Assembly: GCA_017453255.1 (NCBI GenBank)
Contig: JAFTKN010000028.1
Location: forward strand, 1 to 64,000
Length of the DNA stretch: 64,000 nucleotides
Direction of reading: 5' to 3'
Source of the DNA: Clostridia bacterium
Lineage (GTDB): Bacteria; Bacillota; Clostridia; Oscillospirales; CAG-272
Positions 53,076 through 60,384 of this stretch are shown here, in pieces. The notes beneath the pieces are model-generated. The model saw only the letters and a program-made list of their open reading frames with translations, made no database searches and was not told the DNA's origin. Numbering within the stretch: the first letter of the stretch is position 1; each line of letters starts with the position of its first letter. The position numbers and the translations under genes are program-made.

Positions 53076-53849
53076 TTATCTATCAAATCCTAAATTTTTC
53101 AAAAATGTGCAAGCACATTCGGACCAGATACCTATATCGTTTCTGTCGTATGCAAGACCTAATCCATGACAACCGTTTGGAAATATATGCATTTCATAGT
53201 AAACCTTATTTCTGCTAAGCGCTAACGCAAGCTCAAGAGAATTTCTAACTGGAACAACCTCATCGTTAGCAGTGTGCCAAATAAAACAGGGGGGAGTGTC
53301 GCTATTTATATTTAATTCGTTTGAAAATAGTTTAACCAATTCCTCGTTTTCCCATTCATCACTAAGTAATGCCTGTCTTGAACCGATGTGAGCAAATTCT
53401 TTGTTAAAGCTAACAACAGGGTAGCAAGGTAAAAAAGCGTCAGGACGTGGCGATAATTCGTCGATTTCGTCGGTTTTTTCGTAAGCGTTATAGCTATAAA
53501 GAGTAGCGCTTGTGCATGTCAAATGACCTCCGGCTGAAAAACCGCATACTCCAACCCTTTCATAGCCTAAGCTTCTGACTGTTCTTATTGCTCTTTGAAT
53601 GTCAGATAATGGTGCAAACTTATTACATGGATGAACGTTATAATCCAATACAAAAGCATTAATACCATGCTTGTTAAACATTTCGGCGATAGGATTTTTT
53701 TCGTGATCGGCTTTACACCAATACCCTCCACCAGGACAAACGATAACGGCACTTTTACTTTCATTTGCTTTAAATTCTGTAATAGATGGATAAAAATTGT
53801 CTGAATCCTTTAGGTAGGGAGGATTTTCCCATAACATTATTTTTTTCAT
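53076..53849 (-). CDS. Alpha/beta hydrolase, acetyl-esterase-like
   Basis: 257-aa cytoplasmic esterase. Oxyanion-hole motif CPGGGYWCKADHE, nucleophile S105 in GFSAGGHLT, acid in HTANDEVVP and the catalytic histidine in NGCHGLGL. The pattern fits the small esterases that deacetylate sugars or xylo-oligosaccharides, often near glycosidases. Single gene; no clear terminator before the NptA promoter. Confidence 0.87.
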   Translation of the reverse strand: MKKIMLWENPPYLKDSDNFYPSITEFKANESKSAVIVCPGGGYWCKADHEKNPIAEMFNKHGINAFVLDYNVHPCNKFAPLSDIQRAIRTVRSLGYERVGVCGFSAGGHLTCTSATLYSYNAYEKTDEIDELSPRPDAFLPCYPVVSFNKEFAHIGSRQALLSDEWENEELVKLFSNELNINSDTPPCFIWHTANDEVVPVRNSLELALALSRNKVYYEMHIFPNGCHGLGLAYDRNDIGIWSECACTFLKNLGFDR

Positions 53850-53988
53850 AGCTTGTTCCCTTTAAAGTCCTTAGACTGAATTTATAATTTGAGTATATCA
53901 TTTTTGTCTATTCTTGTCAATGTACATAATAACTTTTAATGTATGAATTATTAATGAATGAAAAATCGAAAAAATTTGAAAAAGAGTA

Positions 53989-54017
53989 TTGACAAAAGTA
54001 AAGTAGTGTGATATTAT
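53989..54017 (+). promoter_or_regulatory. Promoter of tRNA-Lys
   Basis: -35 TTGACA (53989-53994), 17-base spacer, -10 TATTAT (54012-54017). Confidence 0.88.
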
Positions 54018-54038
54018 GTATAGGCACAAAATCGAATT

Positions 54039-54114
54039 GCCCTTGTAGCTCAGAAGGTAGAGCACTTGACTTTTAATCAAGGTGTCCGGAGTTCGAATCT
54101 CCGCAAGAGCACCA
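54039..54114 (+). tRNA. tRNA-Lys (anticodon TTT)
   Basis: 76 nt with encoded CCA. Anticodon stem CTTGA/TCAAG with loop CTTTTAA. D-arm GCTC/GAGC and T-arm CGGAG/CTCCG are perfect. The acceptor strands are GCCCTTG and CAAGAGC: the third pair is C3-A70, a mismatch, where the usual bacterial sequence has U3-A70. Everything else is normal and the promoter is strong, so it is probably expressed. Confidence 0.95.
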
Positions 54115-54116
54115 TT

Positions 54117-54150
54117 GCCTATGGTTTTACCATAGGCTTTTTTCTTTTTT
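54117..54150 (+). terminator. Terminator of tRNA-Lys
   Basis: GCCTATGGT/ACCATAGGC stem with loop TTT, then TTTTTTCTTTTTT. Confidence 0.92.
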
Positions 54151-54340
54151 AAAATTTGAAGCTATTTTTAATGCTGCATTATGCTGAATTTTTGTTTATT
54201 TTGACGAAAGAAACAAAGCTCAAAAATACAAAAAATAACCTGAAAAATTAAAAATTAGGCAAAATTGCCTATATTTTCGGGATTTCCTTTTGTAAAATGT
54301 AAATAAAATAAGTCATTTTTAACAAAATTTTTTAAGCAAC

Positions 54341-54369
54341 TTGACAACTAAATAATATTATGTTATATT
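54341..54369 (+). promoter_or_regulatory. Promoter of large secreted protein
   Basis: -35 TTGACA (54341-54346), 17-base spacer, -10 TATATT (54364-54369). The leader is about 130 nt and holds a possible hairpin ATGCC/GGCAT (about 54408-54423). The rest of 54151-54340 shows nothing but AT-rich DNA. Confidence 0.8.
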
Positions 54370-54504
54370 ATTAAATGTAGAGAATTATATTAGGTGAGTT
54401 ATGCCCTATTCTCATAAGGCATTGCAATATGCTTATCTGATATGGTATCTCATACACGCAAATGTTAATTTTATTAAACTTTATACGTTTAGGAAGGAAA
54501 AAGT

Positions 54505-57459
54505 ATGAAAAAGTTTTTTGCAGTAGTGCTATCCTTGCTTCTTCTTTTACCAATGTTTTCTTGCTTTGCTTATGCAGATGAGGCGTTTCCTGCATCTCAA
54601 GTAGAGGAAACACAGTATCCAGAAGAAAATATTGCTAAGGATGCAACAATTACAGTTGAGGGCGATAATGGTGCATCAAAGGTTAACATAAATGCACTTG
54701 TTGATGGCGATAAGGCTACTGGATCTATGTCTCCATTTACACGTAAATTTGGTTATGTGATGAGCTTCGATGAAACTCAGTATTTTACAGATCTCAAATT
54801 CAAGGTTAATGGTAGTGGTACAATTATATATCCTGCAGGTGACTATGAAGAAACTATTATAGATGAGTTCAATATTAAAACACTTATTGTGTCTCTTACG
54901 AAAAATGGTAAAGAGGTATATAACTCTGGTGAAATCGACGTTAGTCAACGCGAGGAATTTGCTTTAGAAGATATTAATGTAATGGCTGATAAGATTGCTA
55001 TTCGTATGCCATCATCTGACAGATCAGATACATATTATATGTATGAGCTTGAGGCGTATGCAAAGGTTGGTATGCCACTTTGTGATGTACAGCTTCATAA
55101 TGTAGCTAAGGACGCAAGATTCAGCTATACAACAGGTAGAGCAGACGATCCAGAAACAGAGGCAAATGAGTCGCAGTATGGTATGTGGTGGGCTGTTAAC
55201 TGGCTTGCACTTGTTGATGGTGACGTTGAAACAGGTACTCACTCACCTAAGACAAATTCCTACTATATTAATATGGAATTTTCACAGGAATACCTTATTT
55301 CAGAGTTTGTTTTCTACTGTAACGGTAAAGGATTCCTTGATGATGGTTCATTTATTCAAATTGATGAATATTCCGCAAATATTTCTCTTGTAAAGATTTG
55401 TCTTTATGATTTGAATGGTGAAAAGGTTTATGACTCTAAGGATATTTCTGTATCTGGTCCAACTGCAAAGATTGACCCATATGTAAATGCTTCAAGAATT
55501 GAAATCCAAATGTTCAACGGCCAATTTAGTGGTAATGAATATATGTGGGAAATGGAAGCTAACATAGAAACAGGTAATCATATTTTTGAACTCACAGATA
55601 CAAAAAACCCAACATGTGATGCAGCTGGTTATAAGGAGCTTAGCTGTCACTGTGGTAAGGTTATTAAGCAGACAGTTCCTGCAACAGGCTTCCACCAGTG
55701 GGATGAGGGTGTTACAGTAATTGACCCAACTACAACAGAAAATGGTGTTTGTGAAAAGACATGTGAGCTTTGTGGTACAGTAGGCGAGTTTGATATTCCT
55801 GCAACAGGTCATACTTGGGATGCTGGTAAGGTTATAGAACCAACCTGTACTGAGGATGGATATACTATTTATACATGTACATGTGATGATTGTGCTACGA
55901 AAGCAACATATACAACAGATCATAAGCAAGCCTTAGGTCATGACTGGGATGAGGGAGTTGTGACTAAGCCATCAAAGCTTAATGAGCAGGGTGAAAAGAT
56001 TGTTAGCTGCTTAAGAGATGGCTGTACTGCTCAAAAGGTTTCTACAACAAGAGCACTCACATACTTCGATAATACAGATGTTCTTTCGTTTAATAGTACA
56101 ACTGTTCAAAGTGCAACAATTGATTTTTCAAAGGCAGTTTCATCTGGTGATGGTTATTATGATCCTAATAACGTAGCAAATCCACCTCCAACAGACGATA
56201 TGATTTGGAATATGTTCGATGAAAATCCAATGACAGTATTCTATTCACCAACTGGTTCTGTTGTTGAAATTGTGCTTAATAAAACATACTATATTACTTC
56301 CTTCTCAATGAATACATCAGGTAACTATTGTAAGATTACAATTGAGCTTGAAAATGCAAATGGCGATAATGTAGTAGCGTTTACAAGCCCTGCTATCAAC
56401 AATGGTAATGATAGAGATAATCTACAAATTGTTGATATGGCGAAGGTAATCGGCAATGGTATTGAAACAAGAGTAATTAGAATTAAATTTGACTGGGCTA
56501 AATGGCCGAATGGTAATGCATTAAATCTTCACGATATGTATGCAACAGCACATGCTTGCTCTGTTACTGAAGATGATTATGTAGGCGAGGGTAACTCAGC
56601 ATATAAGGCTCCAACATGTACTCAAGATGGTTCTACAGTTGCAATTTGTCCAGTTTGTGGAGATAAAACAGCTGTAATATTGGAAAGCACAAAATATGGT
56701 CATAATGTTCCTACTGAGAATGTAGTTGCAGATAAGCCTGCTACTTGCTCAGAGGACGGATATGGACATGGTACATGTGTTGATTGTGGCGAAACAGTAA
56801 ATGATATCAAGATTAAAGCTCTTGGTGAACATGAGTACACTAAAGAAATCGAATATATGAAAGCAATGTGTGGCTTCTTGGGCGTTAAGCAAATGGTTTG
56901 CGAGGGCTGTGGTAGAGTAGGCTCTCAATCACCAATACCTGCTACAGGTATTCACAACTATGACTGGGTTGAATATTCACCAACAACATTTACTGCTCCT
57001 GGTAGAAGAGCATGGGAATGTACAGTTTGTGAAACTCATGATCCTGAAAAGCCAGAAGAAGAAAGAATTGAGATTGTTCCAATGAAGGCGCCAACCGAAG
57101 AGCTTGTAACATATGTTGACAAGACAGTTGCTAATGGACAAATTGTTCTTCATTTAGTTCTTAACCTCGAATATTTCGATGTAGTAGATTATGAATGCGA
57201 TATTCGTGTAATAACAACTATGGTTGACCCTGACGGTAATGTTCAAACCTACGAAAGCTATGGTAAATACAGTAAGAATGAATATGATCCTGAAACAGGT
57301 GATGTTGATGCTATTTTAGTTCCATCAGGAGTAGAAGGAGATTATCAAATTTCAACTGCTGTAAGACTTATGAACTTCAGAGGTGTAACATTCGTTGATG
57401 TGGATCTTGATCCAACAACGCCAGAGGTTGATAAGGTTATCACATTTAAAATTGACTAA
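54505..57459 (+). CDS. Large secreted protein with discoidin-like domains and His/Cys modules
   Basis: 984 aa. Signal peptide 1-24 (cleavage after AYA). Two related domains of discoidin/F5-8C type (about 40-188 and 195-355), each opening NIAKDATI- or NVAKDARF-like and followed by LVDGD and an ALVDGDVETG-type turn. A third such domain lies at about 525-690. Between and after them are repeated His/Cys modules (PTCTEDGYTIYTCTC, IPATGHTWDAG, ATCSEDGYGHGTCVDCGE). A C-terminal beta domain (about 860-984) closes it. No cell-wall anchor is visible, so it is probably released or held by binding to glycans. Likely a surface adhesin or carbohydrate binder; no catalytic domain seen. Confidence 0.85.
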   Translation: MKKFFAVVLSLLLLLPMFSCFAYADEAFPASQVEETQYPEENIAKDATITVEGDNGASKVNINALVDGDKATGSMSPFTRKFGYVMSFDETQYFTDLKFKVNGSGTIIYPAGDYEETIIDEFNIKTLIVSLTKNGKEVYNSGEIDVSQREEFALEDINVMADKIAIRMPSSDRSDTYYMYELEAYAKVGMPLCDVQLHNVAKDARFSYTTGRADDPETEANESQYGMWWAVNWLALVDGDVETGTHSPKTNSYYINMEFSQEYLISEFVFYCNGKGFLDDGSFIQIDEYSANISLVKICLYDLNGEKVYDSKDISVSGPTAKIDPYVNASRIEIQMFNGQFSGNEYMWEMEANIETGNHIFELTDTKNPTCDAAGYKELSCHCGKVIKQTVPATGFHQWDEGVTVIDPTTTENGVCEKTCELCGTVGEFDIPATGHTWDAGKVIEPTCTEDGYTIYTCTCDDCATKATYTTDHKQALGHDWDEGVVTKPSKLNEQGEKIVSCLRDGCTAQKVSTTRALTYFDNTDVLSFNSTTVQSATIDFSKAVSSGDGYYDPNNVANPPPTDDMIWNMFDENPMTVFYSPTGSVVEIVLNKTYYITSFSMNTSGNYCKITIELENANGDNVVAFTSPAINNGNDRDNLQIVDMAKVIGNGIETRVIRIKFDWAKWPNGNALNLHDMYATAHACSVTEDDYVGEGNSAYKAPTCTQDGSTVAICPVCGDKTAVILESTKYGHNVPTENVVADKPATCSEDGYGHGTCVDCGETVNDIKIKALGEHEYTKEIEYMKAMCGFLGVKQMVCEGCGRVGSQSPIPATGIHNYDWVEYSPTTFTAPGRRAWECTVCETHDPEKPEEERIEIVPMKAPTEELVTYVDKTVANGQIVLHLVLNLEYFDVVDYECDIRVITTMVDPDGNVQTYESYGKYSKNEYDPETGDVDAILVPSGVEGDYQISTAVRLMNFRGVTFVDVDLDPTTPEVDKVITFKID

Positions 57460-57463
57460 TAAC

Positions 57464-57497
57464 AAAAACGCAACGGAATTTCCGTTGCGTTTTTTTA
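57464..57497 (+). terminator. Terminator of large secreted protein gene
   Basis: AAAACGCAACGGAA/TTCCGTTGCGTTTT stem with T7 tail. Confidence 0.92.
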
Positions 57498-57499
57498 TA

Positions 57500-57535
57500 A
57501 AAAAATGCACTGAATATTCAAAATCCAGTGCAAAA
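57500..57535 (-). terminator. Terminator of rnhA
   Basis: On the minus strand GCACTG/CAGTGC with an AT-rich loop, followed by ATTTTTTT. Confidence 0.8.
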
Positions 57536-57559
57536 AATCTTCATTATTATATATTAATT

Positions 57560-58012
57560 TTAAAAAGCTTGATTCTCAATGTATTTAGAGGACTCATTTT
57601 GTGCCATTTTATCGCATCTTTCGTTGAAAGGGTGACCATTATGACCTTTTACCCAAATGTACGTAATTTTGTGCTTTTTGACCTCGTTTAAAAGAATTTC
57701 CCAAAGGTCAGGGTTTAGAGCAGGAGACTTGTCCGCTTTTTTCCAATTATTATTACGCCATCCCTCAGCCCAGCCATTAGTCAAGGCATCAAGAACATAT
57801 TTAGAATCAGAGGTTAATGTTATTTCACAGCTTTCCTTTAAAGCCTGCAAAGCCTTTATAACAGCAGTTAACTCCATTCTGTTGTTAGTGGTAGATGGCT
57901 CTCCACCACAAAGCTCCTTTTCAATGCCCTTATAAACAAGTATTGCACCCCAGCCACCAGGACCAGGATTACTTCTGCAAGAGCCATCAGTATAAATATC
58001 TATGTGCTTCAT
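57560..58012 (-). CDS. rnhA: Ribonuclease HI
   Basis: 150 aa, usual RNase HI length. Catalytic D9 (YTDGS), E47 (NNRMELTA), D69 (TSDSKYV) and D134 (ERCDKMA), plus H124 in WVKGHNGHP, are all present. The basic handle (GWRNNNWKKADKSPALN) is intact. It degrades RNA in RNA-DNA hybrids. Single gene. Confidence 0.96.
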   Translation of the reverse strand: MKHIDIYTDGSCRSNPGPGGWGAILVYKGIEKELCGGEPSTTNNRMELTAVIKALQALKESCEITLTSDSKYVLDALTNGWAEGWRNNNWKKADKSPALNPDLWEILLNEVKKHKITYIWVKGHNGHPFNERCDKMAQNESSKYIENQAF

Positions 58013-58098
58013 AAAAACTCCAATATTAAATTTCGTATTAATTCTATCATATATATTTAATTAAATCAACTAAAAAATAAATTTTTCTGAAAAACTTG

Positions 58099-58127
58099 TT
58101 GACAATAATTGATTTCTGTGATACAAT
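58099..58127 (+). promoter_or_regulatory. Promoter of rpsF-ssb-rpsR
   Basis: -35 TTGACA (58099-58104), 17-base spacer, -10 TACAAT (58122-58127). Confidence 0.9.
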
Positions 58128-58135
58128 ATCGCAGA

Positions 58136-58190
58136 ACGGATATTATGCGTATCCGCTCCTGCCGTCAAAATGGCGGTCATTAAGTCCAAA
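58136..58190 (+). ncRNA. Structured rpsF leader, candidate S6:S18-binding element
   Basis: CGGATA/TATCCG hairpin (58137-58155), directly followed by CTCCTGCCG and a second stem around GCCGTCAAAATGGC. The S6:S18 complex is known to bind rpsF leaders through a CCG-bearing bulge; a CCG is present beside the stem. Match by eye only. Confidence 0.5.
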
Positions 58191-58205
58191 GGAGGTAATT
58201 TAAAG

Positions 58206-58526
58206 ATGGAAAAGGTTATGAACTCTTATGAAACTTTGTTTGTAGTTGATGCAACTCTTTCTGAAGAAGAGGTTAAGGCAACTATCGAAAAGTTCACAGC
58301 TCTTATTGCAGAGAACGGCACCATCGATTCTGTTGATGAGTGGGGTAAGCGTAAGCTTGCATACCCAATCAATGACAAGAACGACGGTTATTATGTTCTT
58401 GTAAACTTTAAGAGCGAGGGCGAATTCCCAAGTGAGCTTGAGAGATTATTCGGTATTAACGAGTATATTCTTCGTTCAATTGTAATTCGTCACATTGAAG
58501 ACAAGAAAACTGTAAAAGAAGCGTAA
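58206..58526 (+). CDS. rpsF: 30S ribosomal protein S6
   Basis: 106 aa from the ATG at 58206, which has AAAGGAGGT upstream; the frame reaches 58170 but without a ribosome site. Ferredoxin-like fold with NSYETLFVVDATLSEEEV and GKRKLAYPINDKNDGYYVL. First gene of rpsF-ssb-rpsR. Confidence 0.96.
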   Translation: MEKVMNSYETLFVVDATLSEEEVKATIEKFTALIAENGTIDSVDEWGKRKLAYPINDKNDGYYVLVNFKSEGEFPSELERLFGINEYILRSIVIRHIEDKKTVKEA

Positions 58527-58550
58527 AGCTAAAGGAAAGGGGCAATCAAA

Positions 58551-58961
58551 ATGGCAAATTTGAATTTAAACAAGGCAATTTTGGGTGGTAGATTAACTGC
58601 TGACCCCGAGCTTAAGCAAACTCCACAGGGCGTTCCTGTAACATCATTTTCAATTGCAGTAAATCGCAAGGGAAAGGATGCGCAAGCAGATTTTATAAAC
58701 TGCGTTGCATGGAGACAGACAGCTGAATTTATTTGCAGATATTTCAAGAAGGGTAGCTCTATCTGTATTTCAGGCTCTATCCAAACAAGAACTTGGAATG
58801 ATCAGCAAAATAATAAGCGTTACGCTACTGAGGTTGTTGCTGAGGAAGCATTCTTTGTTGATTCTAAGACAGAGGGCGTTATGGGCGATGAGCCAGCATT
58901 CCAAACACAAAGCGCACCTAAGTTTGAAGAAGTTAACGGTGACGATGATTTACCATTCTAA
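58551..58961 (+). CDS. ssb: Single-stranded DNA-binding protein
   Basis: 136 aa. OB-fold (NLNKAILGGRLTADPELKQTPQGVPVTSFSIAVNRK) and the acidic C-terminal tail ending DDDLPF, which recruits partner proteins. Between rpsF and rpsR, the standard order. Confidence 0.96.
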   Translation: MANLNLNKAILGGRLTADPELKQTPQGVPVTSFSIAVNRKGKDAQADFINCVAWRQTAEFICRYFKKGSSICISGSIQTRTWNDQQNNKRYATEVVAEEAFFVDSKTEGVMGDEPAFQTQSAPKFEEVNGDDDLPF

Positions 58962-58996
58962 TTGAATGGAACGAAATTTTATAGGAGGAAACTAAG

Positions 58997-59272
58997 ATGG
59001 ATAACAACAATACTGTTGAAAAAGAACAGGTTGTTCAACAGCGTCCTGCTCGTCAGGTTATGCGCAAGAAGAAAAAGGTTTGTGCATTCTGCGCTGATAA
59101 AATCGGTCATATAGATTATAAGGATACAGCTCGTTTAAGAAAGTATGTAACTGAGCGTGCAAAGATTCTTCCAAGAAGAATTACGGGCACATGTGCTCAT
59201 CACCAGGGCGAGCTTACAAAGGCTATTAAGCGTGCACGCTTTATGGCTCTTATGCCTTACATTGATGACTAA
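58997..59272 (+). CDS. rpsR: 30S ribosomal protein S18
   Basis: 91 aa with an extended N-terminus (about 15 residues, Gln/Val-rich) before the core [38 protein letters not shown]-x2-C is present near the start of the core, the zinc-type form. Third gene of the operon. Confidence 0.96.
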   Translation: MDNNNTVEKEQVVQQRPARQVMRKKKKVCAFCADKIGHIDYKDTARLRKYVTERAKILPRRITGTCAHHQGELTKAIKRARFMALMPYIDD

Positions 59273-59285
59273 TTAGTCTAAAATA

Positions 59286-59316
59286 AAAAGAACCGAATTT
59301 TTCGGTTCTTTTTTGT
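59286..59316. terminator. Terminator of rpsF-ssb-rpsR
   Basis: AAAAGAACCGAA/TTCGGTTCTTTT stem and T-rich tail. Confidence 0.9.
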
Positions 59317-59328
59317 TTTATAAAATAA

Positions 59329-59574
59329 TTAGAAAATAATTTCCTCTAAGGTTTCCTTGAAAATAGTGTAGTCAGGCTTACTTTCCTCAGTGATGGAAAT
59401 TTCAGCAACGGAATCGGCGTAATATATTTTTAGCATACCAGTAAAGGATTTGTATGGGTCAACCCATACAAGCTTTATAATAGCAGAACGAGCAATAATG
59501 GTATTACCTAAAACAACTCTATTAGGATAAATTATATGGTCGTTTCTTGTTGTTGATATATATAATGGCTCCAT
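59329..59574 (-). CDS. Small protein of unknown function
   Basis: 81 aa, not recognised. Mostly beta-strand by pattern (HIIYPNRVVLGNTIIARSAIIKLVWVD, GMLKIYYADSVAEISI), no cysteines, signal peptide or membrane helix; a small PH-like or barrel fold is possible. AAGGAG is just upstream of the ATG, and it has its own vegetative promoter, so it is likely expressed. Confidence 0.7.
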   Translation of the reverse strand: MEPLYISTTRNDHIIYPNRVVLGNTIIARSAIIKLVWVDPYKSFTGMLKIYYADSVAEISITEESKPDYTIFKETLEEIIF

Positions 59575-59606
59575 TTGAAAACTCCTTGATATTTAGATAC
59601 ATATAA

Positions 59607-59635
59607 ATTATATCTAATTTGAGAGTAAAAGTCAA
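59607..59635 (-). promoter_or_regulatory. Promoter of 81-aa protein gene
   Basis: Minus strand -35 TTGACT (59630-59635), 17-base spacer, -10 TATAAT (59607-59612). Confidence 0.88.
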
Positions 59636-59655
59636 TAGAAAAAAGAGAAGAGAAT

Positions 59656-59690
59656 AAAAAAACGAGCTACGTTGGGTTGAACATAGCTCG
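59656..59690 (-). terminator. Terminator of rpsT
   Basis: On the minus strand CGAGCTATGTT/AACGTAGCTCG with loop CAACCC, followed by TTTTTTT. Confidence 0.9.
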
Positions 59691-59702
59691 TAATTATATA
59701 GC

Positions 59703-59966
59703 TTACGCCATCTTATTGTACATAAGTGTAAATTGGCTCTTCTTATGAGCAGCGTTATTCTTGTGAAGAATACCCTGACTAACAGCCTTGTCAACTCTCT
59801 TAACGGCAGCAACATAAGCAACTTGTGCAGCAGCCTTATCTCCGTTTTCAACAGCAACCTTAAATTTCTTAATAGCTGTGTTGAGCTGAGACTTTAGCAT
59901 CTTGTTACGAAGTGTTTTAGTAGCAATAACCTTAACACGCTTCTTAGCAGATTTGATATTAGGCAC
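59703..59966 (-). CDS. rpsT: 30S ribosomal protein S20
   Basis: 87 aa, highly basic and helical. MPNIKSAKKRVKVIATKTLRNKMLKS and DKAVSQGILHKNNAAHKKSQF are typical. AAGGAGGTCAC ribosome site. Monocistronic with a leader of about 80 nt that contains hairpins (CTGT/ACAG and others). Confidence 0.96.
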   Translation of the reverse strand: MPNIKSAKKRVKVIATKTLRNKMLKSQLNTAIKKFKVAVENGDKAAAQVAYVAAVKRVDKAVSQGILHKNNAAHKKSQFTLMYNKMA

Positions 59967-60056
59967 TTTAGTGACCTCCTTTAATATTATAATCCGACAG
60001 ATGCCTTATCCGTTGCCTGAGAGGGTGCTTCGAATACAGCCTGTTCGTACAGTTAT
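59967..60056 (-). promoter_or_regulatory. Structured leader of rpsT
   Basis: On the minus strand this leader begins AACTGTACGAACAGGC and includes CACCCTCTCAGG and GGCATCTGTCGG. It is GC-richer than its surroundings and can form CTGT-ACGA-ACAG and further stems. It may mediate S20 autoregulation; no known motif was recognised. Confidence 0.4.
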
Positions 60057-60058
60057 AT

Positions 60059-60087
60059 ATATTAGCACACAAAATTAAAAAAATCAA
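60059..60087 (-). promoter_or_regulatory. Promoter of rpsT
   Basis: Minus strand -35 TTGATT (60082-60087), 17-base spacer, -10 TAATAT (60059-60064). Confidence 0.75.
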
Positions 60088-60282
60088 TACCTTTTTACAA
60101 AAAAATCTAAAAAAATTCAACTTTAAAATTTAACATTTAATTTACAATTCTTAAAGCAAATAAAGATTGCTGATTTTAAACAAAAAACCTGTTCATAAAA
60201 AATTTACATTTTAAAAAATTGTAAAATAAAAAGAAACTTTCTGTAAATAAATAGAAAAATATTAAATTTTTTCAAAATTCAC

Positions 60283-60311
60283 TTGACGGATGCAATGTTT
60301 AGTGTTATAAT
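60283..60311 (+). promoter_or_regulatory. Promoter of rpoB
   Basis: -35 TTGACG (60283-60288), 17-base spacer, -10 TATAAT (60306-60311). The leader is about 65 nt. The stretch 60090-60282 is very AT-rich and shows no gene. Confidence 0.85.
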
Positions 60312-60384
60312 CTGTACTTGCACAAATATTTTCTAAATTATACTTTTATATTATATTATAAAAGGGAAGTTGGAGTGAAAGTTT

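Noticed and set aside
54371-54948. Minus-strand frames at the start of the large secreted protein
   Set aside because: No ribosome sites; they overlap the promoter and signal-peptide coding region.
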